The position numbers and the translations under genes were made by a program. This document shows positions 56,601 through 64,000 of a stretch of 64,000 bases of DNA, one piece after another. Origin of the DNA: Methylobacterium sp. CB376 (GTDB lineage: Bacteria; Pseudomonadota; Alphaproteobacteria; Rhizobiales; Beijerinckiaceae); NCBI RefSeq assembly GCF_029714205.1, contig NZ_CP121648.1, positions 4,539,001 to 4,603,000 on the forward strand, given 5' to 3'. Under the pieces are notes generated by a model that made no database searches, had not been told where the DNA came from, and saw only the letters and a list, made by a program, of their open reading frames with translations. Positions within the stretch are counted from its first letter, which is position 1. The number at the start of each line of letters is the position of its first letter.

Positions 56601-58565
56601 TCAGGGCGCGGCGGTGCCGACGTAGAGCCACGTTCCGTTGAGGTAGATCCAGAGCTTGTTGCCGGAGCTGTCGGCCTGGATGGGCGCGAACCCGGCCGGG
56701 ATGCCGGTAGGCGTGCCAACGGGTGCCCCGGCGGTGACCGGGATCGCCGGCCAGCCGTCCGTCGAGGCCGGGGACATGCCCGAGCGCCCGAGGGCGACCG
56801 CGCCGCCGTTGGGGTTGACCATCAGGGGGCGCGTCCCGGTCCCGGGCTTGGCGGCCTGGATCCAGGCATACGAGCCGGAGAGGACGCCCGCGAAGATCGC
56901 GTCGTCGGTGCTCGCCCCGGACCCGACCCCGAACTGCGCGCAGGCCCCGCCGGCCTGCGCGTCGGAGAAGGGACGGGGCGAGCAGGCGACCGTCAGGTTG
57001 TTCGCCGGGCTCCGGGTGCCGAAGCCCGCGTTGCCGCCCATGTACGTCCAGTGCGCCCCCATGGCGTTGACGATCTGGTGCGAGCCCGTGGCCTGATTGG
57101 AGATCGGTCCGGTCACGTTGCCCGAGAGGTCGGCTTCGACCGAGAAGAAATCGCTCGCTCCCGGAGCGATTTCGACCCCGTATTTCTGCGTCTCGACGTT
57201 CGCGCTCATGCCGTAGACCGGCCCGACGCGGCCGCCCTTCAGGCTCCAATTGGAGACGCCGGGGGCGACGTAGAAACCGGAGTAAGTGTTCTCCGTCTTC
57301 CTTGAGTTGAAGCCGATCTGCATACTAGCCACGTCGACGTAGATACCGCCTTCGAGGCGGAACCCTTCGCCGCCGTTATTGATCGAGCGCCCGCCGAAGA
57401 AGCTGATCCCGCTCGTCTGTTGCGCGGTCCCCTTGACCCTGATGCCGGGGTATCCGGTCTGCTGACCGTTGGTCGCCACCCAGACGCCGTTGAACATGAA
57501 GGTGGCGGCGACCCCGGTTCCCTGTGGGTCGATCAGGATACCTTCGTAGGAATTGGTGTCGATGTACGTATTGACGACATGAACGGCCTGTATGTTCTGC
57601 CCGTTCTGTGGGGTAATGAGGATGCCCCGCCCGTTGGACAGAACATCGCCGCCCGTGATCTGGACCCCGCCGCTGTGGCGGATCTCGACGCCGGCCCGGG
57701 ACATCGACCCGATGGTCGGCCGGGTGACCATTACGTCGGCGGCGTAGGTGCCGAGGTCGTTGTATCCGATCCGAATGCCGACGTAGCCGCCGCCCGCCAC
57801 GAGGTCCGTGATGCGGGTCAGGAAGGCGTTCGGGCCGCCGTAGATGTCCACACAGACGTAGACGTTGACCGCGCAGGCCACGTTCTCGATCTGCGTGTTG
57901 TAGCTGTTACGGAGAGCAATGTTCGCGCCGCTCGTCCGAGCAATGGACGACGTGAAGTTGATATTCCTGATCCGCGTATGCGCGGGAACGATCGATGGAG
58001 TGCCATCCCCCACCTTAATGACATCGCCGTCGAAGGTCGAATTGATGCACGAAGGGTTCATTCCCTCGCCATCTAGCGTGATATTGCTCTTGAGGATCGA
58101 GAACGGCGCGGATAGCGCGTAGCAGTTCGTCTGGGACGGGAAGATGATCCGCCCGCCGTTGTTGCTGAACTTGGCGACCGCGCGGGCGAGCGCATTGTCG
58201 ATCGTCGTCTCGCCCGGGAGGATGAAGTCGGAGATGTAGGTCGCCCGGCCCAGCAGCGTCTCGATGGTGTTGATCGCGGTGGCGCCGGCCGGCTTGGCGG
58301 AGAGGCCCGAGCAGTCGCCCGTCTCGATGCAGGTCTTGGCGGGCGCGATCGGGCGCAGCAGGGTCCCGTCCGCGAGGGAGCCGTCCGCGTTGCGATAATA
58401 AAGCTTCCGGTCCGCGACGTTGATCGCGACCTCGGCCGTCCCGAGCGGATAGGCCCCGGTCAGGGCCGGGATCGCGCCCGGGGCCGTGTAGCGCCGCAGA
58501 TCGGCCGCGTGCGCGGGCAGGCCCGCCGCGAGCGCGACGAGCGCCAGGAGAAGACGACGGAGCAT
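56601..58565 (-). CDS. Beta-helix tail spike protein
   Basis: A 654-residue protein. The central part (GRIIFPSQTNCYALSAPFSI, SNITLDGEGMNPSCINSTF, VEIRHSGGVQITGGDVLSNG, RSINNGGEGFRLEGGIYVDV) is a right-handed parallel beta-helix as in pectate-lyase-like tail spikes that bind or cut surface polysaccharide. It starts with a signal-peptide-like sequence (LRRLLLALVALAAGLPAHA), unusual for a virion protein that is assembled in the cytoplasm. ATG 58565. Confidence 0.8.
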   Translation of the reverse strand: MLRRLLLALVALAAGLPAHAADLRRYTAPGAIPALTGAYPLGTAEVAINVADRKLYYRNADGSLADGTLLRPIAPAKTCIETGDCSGLSAKPAGATAINTIETLLGRATYISDFILPGETTIDNALARAVAKFSNNGGRIIFPSQTNCYALSAPFSILKSNITLDGEGMNPSCINSTFDGDVIKVGDGTPSIVPAHTRIRNINFTSSIARTSGANIALRNSYNTQIENVACAVNVYVCVDIYGGPNAFLTRITDLVAGGGYVGIRIGYNDLGTYAADVMVTRPTIGSMSRAGVEIRHSGGVQITGGDVLSNGRGILITPQNGQNIQAVHVVNTYIDTNSYEGILIDPQGTGVAATFMFNGVWVATNGQQTGYPGIRVKGTAQQTSGISFFGGRSINNGGEGFRLEGGIYVDVASMQIGFNSRKTENTYSGFYVAPGVSNWSLKGGRVGPVYGMSANVETQKYGVEIAPGASDFFSVEADLSGNVTGPISNQATGSHQIVNAMGAHWTYMGGNAGFGTRSPANNLTVACSPRPFSDAQAGGACAQFGVGSGASTDDAIFAGVLSGSYAWIQAAKPGTGTRPLMVNPNGGAVALGRSGMSPASTDGWPAIPVTAGAPVGTPTGIPAGFAPIQADSSGNKLWIYLNGTWLYVGTAAP

Positions 58566-58572
58566 GGAGCCC

Positions 58573-59076
58573 TCAGATGGCCGGGGGGTTCAGGACGAAG
58601 GTGGTCAGGACGCCGCCGCTCCGGGCGGCGAGCGTGAAGGTCGCCGGGGTGGTCGAGCTGTCCGCGATCAGCGCCCACTGCCCGTCCGCGAGGTCCGCGG
58701 GGGCCGGGGGCGCGGTCTTGGCGAGGACCTTGATGATCGGCGGCATCTGGTTGGCGAGGGCCTGGGCCAGACCCGCCTCGAAGACGGCCAGCGCCGCGGC
58801 GAGCGCGCCTCCGGGCCGCACCAGCCAGTTCTCGAAGGAGGTGGCCACCACGTCCCGGTTGTTCGCGCCCCGGATGGTGCGGATCAGGTCGCCGTCCTGC
58901 ATGACCGGGACGGGCGGCGGCTGGGGCGGCTCGCGCCCGGTGGGCGCCACCGCCCCGAAGTCGACCTCGTACCGCGCCTCCTCGTCGGTCAGCGCGATCT
59001 CCGAGCCGATCACTACCTCCTGGCCCGCGACCCAGCCGCCCGAGGCCGCCAGAACAGTGTAAAGCATCGTCGCCAT
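58573..59076 (-). CDS. Phage tail-region protein of unknown function
   Basis: A 167-residue protein (SEIALTDEEARYEVDFGAVA, DVVATSFENWLVRPGGALAA, GQWALIADSSTTPATFTLAA). The end looks like a small beta-sandwich. It lies seven bases upstream of the spike gene and is probably a connector or fibre-region component. ATG 59076; ATG 59067 is also possible. Confidence 0.62.
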   Translation of the reverse strand: MATMLYTVLAASGGWVAGQEVVIGSEIALTDEEARYEVDFGAVAPTGREPPQPPPVPVMQDGDLIRTIRGANNRDVVATSFENWLVRPGGALAAALAVFEAGLAQALANQMPPIIKVLAKTAPPAPADLADGQWALIADSSTTPATFTLAARSGGVLTTFVLNPPAI

Positions 59077-59119
59077 CGGAAACCCGTCAGGTAAGAGGCA
59101 GAGAGGCGCCCGGCGCGCC

Positions 59120-60196
59120 CTACGGCGAGCCGGAGCCGGTGTTCCCCGAGGACGAGCTGTCGGACTCCCCGTCCGACGAGCGCTCGTCGCTCCCGGCCGA
59201 GCCCTGCGGTTGCTTCAGGGAGAGGGTCGTCTCGGCGCCGGACCGGCTGACCTTGTGGGTCACGCTCTCGATCCGGTAGGTGCCGTCGACCCCGGAGCGG
59301 CAGCCGCTCACGACGCAGGTGCCCTCGGCCTTGGCGGCGACCTCCAGCAGGATCGTGACCTCGCCCGACCCGCCCTCGCGCTCGCTCTCGGCCTTGCGGC
59401 CCTTGCCCGCGTCGGTCGCGTGATCCTTGGTCGCCCGGGGCGCCGTCGGCAAATCGAAGACCTCGGGAGCGCCGGGCGAGGCCCCGATCTCCACGTCCTC
59501 CTGCTTCCACTTGCCTTCCTTCCGGTCGTACCAGCGGACGCGGGCCTTCGCGTAGCGGGGCCTCGTCTCCTTCGGGGTGATCTTCCAGGAGATGAGGTTC
59601 CCGGGCCGGGTCGCCTCGACGCTCGGCATCGTGCCGCCGCCGGGCGTCGCGCCGCCCCCGCGGGCGGCGAAGACCGCCTGGTTGCCTTGGATCTTGAAGG
59701 TCGCGCCGAACTCCTCGGCCAGCTCCTGCCCGAGCTGGAGGAAGGAGCGCCCCTCGGTTGACCAGTAGGGGCGCTTGATCGCGCCCAAAGTCTTGTCGGC
59801 CTTGATCCCGGAGAGGCCGGCGTCCTTCGCCGCCTGCTCCAAAAACTCCTTTAAGGTTGCGTCGTCCTTGTGCTTGTGCTGCTTCTGCTTGGTCTTGCCG
59901 CGCTTGTCGACCGACTTGCAGGAGACGGACAGAGTCATGCCGCCGCCGCGCGCGCCGCTCGACTCGGCCTCGTCCACCACGCCCTTGAACACGATCACGC
60001 CCTGAAGCGCGATCTCGACCGGGTTGCCCTTGGACGGGAGGCGCACCTGCCCGTCCGTGTCATCGAATTCGAGGGTCGCGCTGTCGGACGAGCCCCCCGC
60101 CTTGTCCACGACCTCGATCGCCGTGATGTAGGGGTTCATCGCGTCCGAGGCGTCGTTTCCGTTGACGGTCACCCGCCACGCGGTTGCCAGCACCAT
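59120..60196 (-). CDS. Late control protein D / tail hub (gpD family)
   Basis: A 358-residue protein. The N-terminal part (YITAIEVVDKAGGSSDSATL, LPSKGNPVEIALQGVIVFKG) and the middle (FLQLGQELAEEFGATFKIQG, ATRPGNLISWKITPKETRPR) follow the P2 gpD/VgrG-like hub layout. The last 35 residues are Ser/Gly/Asp-rich. gpD forms the hub between tube and spike in contractile tails. It sits with gpX and gpU genes in the expected order. ATG 60196. Confidence 0.86.
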   Translation of the reverse strand: MVLATAWRVTVNGNDASDAMNPYITAIEVVDKAGGSSDSATLEFDDTDGQVRLPSKGNPVEIALQGVIVFKGVVDEAESSGARGGGMTLSVSCKSVDKRGKTKQKQHKHKDDATLKEFLEQAAKDAGLSGIKADKTLGAIKRPYWSTEGRSFLQLGQELAEEFGATFKIQGNQAVFAARGGGATPGGGTMPSVEATRPGNLISWKITPKETRPRYAKARVRWYDRKEGKWKQEDVEIGASPGAPEVFDLPTAPRATKDHATDAGKGRKAESEREGGSGEVTILLEVAAKAEGTCVVSGCRSGVDGTYRIESVTHKVSRSGAETTLSLKQPQGSAGSDERSSDGESDSSSSGNTGSGSP

Positions 60197-60209
60197 CGGT
60201 GCGCTCCGG

Positions 60210-60443
60210 TCAGTCGTCGAAGAGGTTCACGACCTTGCGGGTCGTGGCGGCGGAGGCCGCGGGGAGGTCCGGCAGGACGACGGGCGTCAGCAGCGGGATC
60301 TCCGGGCCCCGGGCGGCGAGGCCCGGGTTCAGCTTCAGGGCGGCGGCGAGCATGGCCGAGGTGTCCCCGGCCCGGCCGTGCTCGCGCCACAGCAGGAGGT
60401 CCAGGACCGCCCGGCGGTCCTTGACGATGACGGTCTGGGACAT
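60210..60443 (-). CDS. Tail protein X (gpX family)
   Basis: A 77-residue protein with the LysM-like gpX pattern (AVLDLLLWREHGRAGDTSAM, LKLNPGLAARGPEIPLLTPV, VLPDL). Length and position between gpU and gpD match P2-like phages. It is thought to help the tail hub contact the cell envelope or complete the tail. ATG 60443. Confidence 0.87.
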   Translation of the reverse strand: MSQTVIVKDRRAVLDLLLWREHGRAGDTSAMLAAALKLNPGLAARGPEIPLLTPVVLPDLPAASAATTRKVVNLFDD

Positions 60444-60447
60444 GGGC

Positions 60448-60882
60448 TCACCCGAACAGCGAGAGCACGGCGTCGATCAGGTCGGCGCCGGTCGACTGGC
60501 CCGGGTCATCGACCCGCTCCAGCTTGAGGTCGTGCTTGACCTTGTAGGCGATGCCGTTCGGCGCGACGGCGTCCGCGTGGCTCTCCTTGACGGAGGTGAT
60601 CACGAACCAGCCGACGACGTAGCCGTCGCCGCGCATCACGAACTGTTCGGAGCCGCTGTCCTTCAGGGCGCGGGCGGTTTCGAGCTGCGAGAGGCCCCCG
60701 ATATGGAAGGGCAGGAACTCGCCCGAGAGGGTCAGGGTGTCGTCCCCGGCCCCCGCGCGCTCGTAGCCTTTCCGCCGGGACATTAGGTCATGCTTGGCGT
60801 AATCGTAGGCATCTTCCCGCTCGACGCCAGTCACGCTGAACGGGAACGTGTCGAAGATCAGGCTGCCCACCATATACTGCAC
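60448..60882 (-). CDS. Tail terminator/tail protein U (gpU family)
   Basis: A 144-residue protein with the gpU signature: a start YMVGSLIFDTFPFSVTGVER, the R-G-Y-E segment RRKGYERAGAGDDTLTLSGE and the G-x-VVGW-FVIT block (RGDGYVVGWFVITSVKESHA). It completes tail-tube assembly in P2-like phages. Four bases separate its stop from the gpX gene. ATG 60882 (MQYMVG); ATG 60873 also possible. Confidence 0.88.
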   Translation of the reverse strand: MQYMVGSLIFDTFPFSVTGVEREDAYDYAKHDLMSRRKGYERAGAGDDTLTLSGEFLPFHIGGLSQLETARALKDSGSEQFVMRGDGYVVGWFVITSVKESHADAVAPNGIAYKVKHDLKLERVDDPGQSTGADLIDAVLSLFG

Positions 60883-60894
60883 GGCGCGCCTCCG

Positions 60895-63800
60895 TTAAGC
60901 GAAGTTGTCAGAGAGCGCGCCGCGCACGTTGACTGAGCCCGATCCACTCTCGCCGCCGCCCTTGCCGCCGGCCGCCGCGTTGACGCTCCCGAGCGAGGCG
61001 TTGGCCGAGGCCACCGCGCCGGGGATGCGCTGGAGCGCCGCGAGGGCCTGGTTGGCCTTGGCGATCAGGCCGTCGAGCCCGCCGGTCGACACCTGAGGGG
61101 AGACGGTGACGCCGGACAGGCCCGAGAGCTTGTCCTTCGCCGCGTCCGCCTTGGTCCCCAGGCTGTCGAGGCCGGACGTGTCGCCCTTGGGGGCGATCGC
61201 CGGCACGCCCGAGCCGGTCAGTCCGGGCTGCGCCTCCGGCGAGGCAGGCCTGGGCGTGTACCGGGATTGGATGCGCTGGCGCGCCGCCTCGATCTGGGCG
61301 GGCGTCAGGTCGCCCGATGCCGCCGGGGCGGAGGTGCGGGGGCGCCCGATCCCCTGCCAGGGGCCGATCCCGACCCGCTTGGCCCCGTGCCACGGGGTCC
61401 AGCCCCCCTTGGCCGCCTCGCGCATCGCGAAGTCGATCTGCTCCCTCCAGGTGTTCGGGTCGCGGACGTTGATGCCCTCGCGCAGGGCCTTGTTGCCGAG
61501 GCCCCCGCCCGTAAAGAGCTGGAAGTCCCCGAACGACCGGCCCTGGTCGCCCGTGTACTCGTTGAAGCCCTCGCTCTGCGCGACGCGCAGCGCGACCTCC
61601 GGGTCGATCCCGTTCCGGCGCGCCGCCTCGCGGATGTAGGCGGCCCGGTCGGCCTTCGAGGCGACGTGCCCGATCCCGGCGCCGCCCCCGACCGCGAGCG
61701 CCCGCCCGAAGAAGGAGCCGCCGCCGCCGCCCGACAAAGAGACGTAGGTCGAGCGGGCCCGGCCGGTCGCCGCCCCGGTGTCGAGGTCGAAGGAAATTTT
61801 GATGGGCTCGGAGAAAATCTCCTTGATCTTCTCCCAGAGGCTCTTGGCCTTCTCCTCGATCTTGGGGGCCTCCTTCGCGCCCCCCTTGGCGACGCCCTGC
61901 CCGGCGCTGCTGCCGGCCTCCTGGCCCGCGCTGCCGGCCTCAGGGGCCTTGGCCCGGATGCCGTCCGCGATGGCCTGCCCAGCCTCCTGGCCCGCCTTGG
62001 CGCCCGACTCCGCGCTCCCGGCCGCCGCCTTGGATGCCAAGGCCTCCCGGGCCGCCTCGCCGAGCTTCAGGCCCGCCCGCTGGCGCTCCTCGCCGGCCCT
62101 GATCCGGTTGTCGAGCGTCTGGACCTCGCGCTGGAGGCGGTCGAGGTCCGCGTTCGGCTGGCCGCGCATCGAGGGGCGGATCCACCCCTCGATGCCGGTC
62201 ATCTCGGCCCGCTTGGCGTCGCGCTGCTGGCGCAGCTCGGCCACCTCCTCGCTGTCCTTCGGGGTCCAGTGCTTGCCGGCCGCGATGGCGCCGACCTCGT
62301 TGATCCCCTCGGCGATCCGCTCGCCCGCGCTCTGGCCGGCATCGCTGCCGGCCTCGGCCGCGTCGCGCCGCAGCATTTCCCAGCCGCGCTTGGCCTCCGG
62401 GGCCTTGGCCCGAACGCCGTCCGCGATGGCCTGCCCGGCCTGCTCACCCGCCTTGTCCGCGCCCTTCTCGACCCCCTTGGCGACCGCCTTGCCGGCGTCC
62501 TGGCCGGCGCTGGCGGCGTCGGGGACCTTGACCTCCGGGGGCTTGACCGGTGGAGCCGCGGGGGCGGCCTTGGCCGCTGCGCGGGCGTCCAGGGCCTCCC
62601 GGGCGGCCTCGCCGATCGGCAGCCCGGCGCGCTTCGTCTCCTCGCCCGACCGGATGCGGTTCTCCAGGACGCTGATGTCCTTCTGGAGCCGGTCGCTCTC
62701 GGGGTCGAACTCCCCGCGCCGTGAGGGGTGGAACTTCGCCTGCCGCGCCTCGATCTGGCCGCGCTTCTCGTCGCGCTGCCGCCGGAGGTCGGCCAGCTCC
62801 TCCTCGTCCTTGGGGGTCCAGTACTTGCCCCCCGCGATGGCGCCGACCTCGTTGATCCCCTCGCCGATCGCCTGCCCGGTCTTGGCGCCCGCGTAGGCCG
62901 CCGCGATGAAGGGGGTGATCTTGCTCAGGATCGCGCCCAGCCCCTCGGCCGCCCTGACCCCGAACATGCCGAGCGCGGAGAGCGTCCCCTTCAGGGTCAG
63001 GAACGCCGTCGTCGCGGTCGCGAGGTCGGTCGCCGTGCGGATCGAGCTGTCGGAGAGGTCCGAGAACTTGTCGGCCAGATCGCCGATGGCCTTCCACATC
63101 CCGCGCAGTCGCTCGTCGTTCGCCTGGGCGGCGCGCATGTAGGCGGTCTCGAAGGACCCCTTCATCTGGTTGTACTCGCCGTAGGCGCCCGCGTTGACGT
63201 CCTTGCCGAACTGCGAGGCGCGGTCCTTCGGCGTGTGCTCGAACGCCTTGCGGTCCTTCTCCAGCATCTCGGGGCGCAGGCCGAGCGCCCGGCCGCCGTG
63301 CTCCTGGCCGAACAGGTACTTGGCGAGCGCGGGCGTCAGCCCCTGCTTCAGGATGTCCATGAGCAGGCGCTCGCTGTCGACCGCGCCAGAGGTCATGTTC
63401 ATGTAGTCGTTGACCGCCTTGGCGATCTTCTGGGCGTCCTGGGCGTTGACCTTGCCCTTCTTCCCCTTCTTCGCCAGCGTCTCCTGAAGGATCTCGGAGA
63501 CTTGCGGCACGAACTCCGCCCGGTCCCCGACCACGTCCTCGTCGTTCAGCAGCTCGCCGATGCGCTTCAGCTGAGAGGCGTTCAGGCCCTTGCCGAACTG
63601 GAGGCGGACCAGATTGTCGAGGTTGTCCGCCGACATCTTCTTGCCGGGGGAGACGTAGTCGTCGTGGTCGAAGCCGGCCGCCGCCAGGGCGTTGCGGCCC
63701 TTGTTCGTCGGCACGGTCAGCTTGGTCGCCGCCGCCCGGACGAAAGTGCCGGCCATCGCGCCGTCGTAGCCCAGGCGCTTGAGCTGGGCGGCCAGCGAGT

Positions 63801-64000
63801 CCGAGAACTCCTCGGAGAAGCCCATCACCTGCCCGGGCGCGGCGCCGAACTTGGTGTAGCCCATGATGTCGTGGTGGCTCGCGCCCGAGGACTTGCCGAA
63901 CTGGACCAGCCGGTTCGCCGCGTGCTTGGCGCTCGTCGCCGCAGCATCCGGGGAGGACAGGTCGTACTGCCGGCCCTTGATCCGCGAGATGATCGCCTCG
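60895..64000 (-). CDS. Tail tape measure protein (5' end beyond window)
   Basis: The frame is open from 60895 to the right edge, so at least 1035 residues; ATG 63864 is internal. Early segments (AKHAANRLVQFGKSSGASHH, GFSEEFSDSLAAQLKRLGYD) and hydrophobic stretches near residue ~300 are typical of tape measures, which set tail length. A ~184-residue block is tandemly duplicated (EGINEVGAIAGGKYWTPKDE and EGINEVGAIAAGKHWTPKDS). Near the end YIREAARRNGIDPEVALRVA and FNEYTGDQGRSFGDFQL form a lytic-transglycosylase-like domain that could open the cell wall during injection. Confidence 0.9.
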   Translation of the reverse strand, partial: EAIISRIKGRQYDLSSPDAAATSAKHAANRLVQFGKSSGASHHDIMGYTKFGAAPGQVMGFSEEFSDSLAAQLKRLGYDGAMAGTFVRAAATKLTVPTNKGRNALAAAGFDHDDYVSPGKKMSADNLDNLVRLQFGKGLNASQLKRIGELLNDEDVVGDRAEFVPQVSEILQETLAKKGKKGKVNAQDAQKIAKAVNDYMNMTSGAVDSERLLMDILKQGLTPALAKYLFGQEHGGRALGLRPEMLEKDRKAFEHTPKDRASQFGKDVNAGAYGEYNQMKGSFETAYMRAAQANDERLRGMWKAIGDLADKFSDLSDSSIRTATDLATATTAFLTLKGTLSALGMFGVRAAEGLGAILSKITPFIAAAYAGAKTGQAIGEGINEVGAIAGGKYWTPKDEEELADLRRQRDEKRGQIEARQAKFHPSRRGEFDPESDRLQKDISVLENRIRSGEETKRAGLPIGEAAREALDARAAAKAAPAAPPVKPPEVKVPDAASAGQDAGKAVAKGVEKGADKAGEQAGQAIADGVRAKAPEAKRGWEMLRRDAAEAGSDAGQSAGERIAEGINEVGAIAAGKHWTPKDSEEVAELRQQRDAKRAEMTGIEGWIRPSMRGQPNADLDRLQREVQTLDNRIRAGEERQRAGLKLGEAAREALASKAAAGSAESGAKAGQEAGQAIADGIRAKAPEAGSAGQEAGSSAGQGVAKGGAKEAPKIEEKAKSLWEKIKEIFSEPIKISFDLDTGAATGRARSTYVSLSGGGGGSFFGRALAVGGGAGIGHVASKADRAAYIREAARRNGIDPEVALRVAQSEGFNEYTGDQGRSFGDFQLFTGGGLGNKALREGINVRDPNTWREQIDFAMREAAKGGWTPWHGAKRVGIGPWQGIGRPRTSAPAASGDLTPAQIEAARQRIQSRYTPRPASPEAQPGLTGSGVPAIAPKGDTSGLDSLGTKADAAKDKLSGLSGVTVSPQVSTGGLDGLIAKANQALAALQRIPGAVASANASLGSVNAAAGGKGGGESGSGSVNVRGALSDNFA

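Overview
The window looks like a chromosomal segment of a high-GC alphaproteobacterium, most probably a Methylobacterium or close relative, interrupted by a large prophage. The support is a formyl-CoA transferase / oxalyl-CoA decarboxylase pair for oxalate use, an HWE-type sensor kinase remnant, a sorbosone-dehydrogenase-like remnant, Ros/MucR regulators and a GapR-like protein. The species call is inference from gene content only.

Bases 1-19574 are chromosomal. They hold the end of an ABC uptake operon with two PotB/PotC-type permeases and a GntR regulator (1-2446), a lytic murein transglycosylase, a small secreted protein, SelO, and an oxalate block (GntR regulator, PAS protein, frc, then oxc on the other strand). 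An HPP/CBS membrane protein, a cupin protein, an esterase, an SPFH membrane protein and an OprO/P-type porin fill the rest. Two copies of a ~90-bp two-hairpin repeat sit after genes at ~4.6 and ~17.0 kb. Bases 17.1-19.2 kb hold two decayed genes, a sorbosone-dehydrogenase-like one and an HWE histidine kinase with three separate lesions.

Bases 19.6-23.1 kb are an integration hot spot. It contains low-GC genes of a small (82-83 residue) protein family, a decayed copy of the prophage attachment site plus integrase 3' end, an IS66-like relic and a low-GC FkbM-type methyltransferase gene. A 45-bp 3' half of a tRNA-Gln gene at 23088-23132 marks the left attachment site of the resident prophage.

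From 23.1 kb to the right edge is the prophage, which does not end inside the window. Integrase, an excisionase-like gene and accessory genes come first. Next are two more members of the small-protein family, a toxin-antitoxin pair, and a leftward early operon with RecT and RecE-like recombination genes. The immunity region follows: a DUF3800 accessory gene, an S24-type repressor, a Cro-like gene and shared GGTAC-N5-GTACC operators. A rightward early/replication operon runs from 36.1 to 47.3 kb and includes a GapR-like protein, a RuvC-like nuclease, an MT-A70 methylase, a DnaB helicase, a replication-initiator-like protein, a MucR-like regulator and many small coupled genes. It meets a leftward late operon at back-to-back hairpins near 47.3-47.5 kb. 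The late genes in view encode membrane proteins, an endolysin, a long repeat-built tail fibre with an S74-type chaperone end, a beta-helix tail spike, gpD, gpX and gpU homologues and a tape measure protein, so the virion has a P2/Mu-like contractile tail. Most early genes overlap by four bases (ATGA or GTGA), so they are probably translationally coupled. Several are interrupted by single-base frameshifts, mostly in or near C/G runs.
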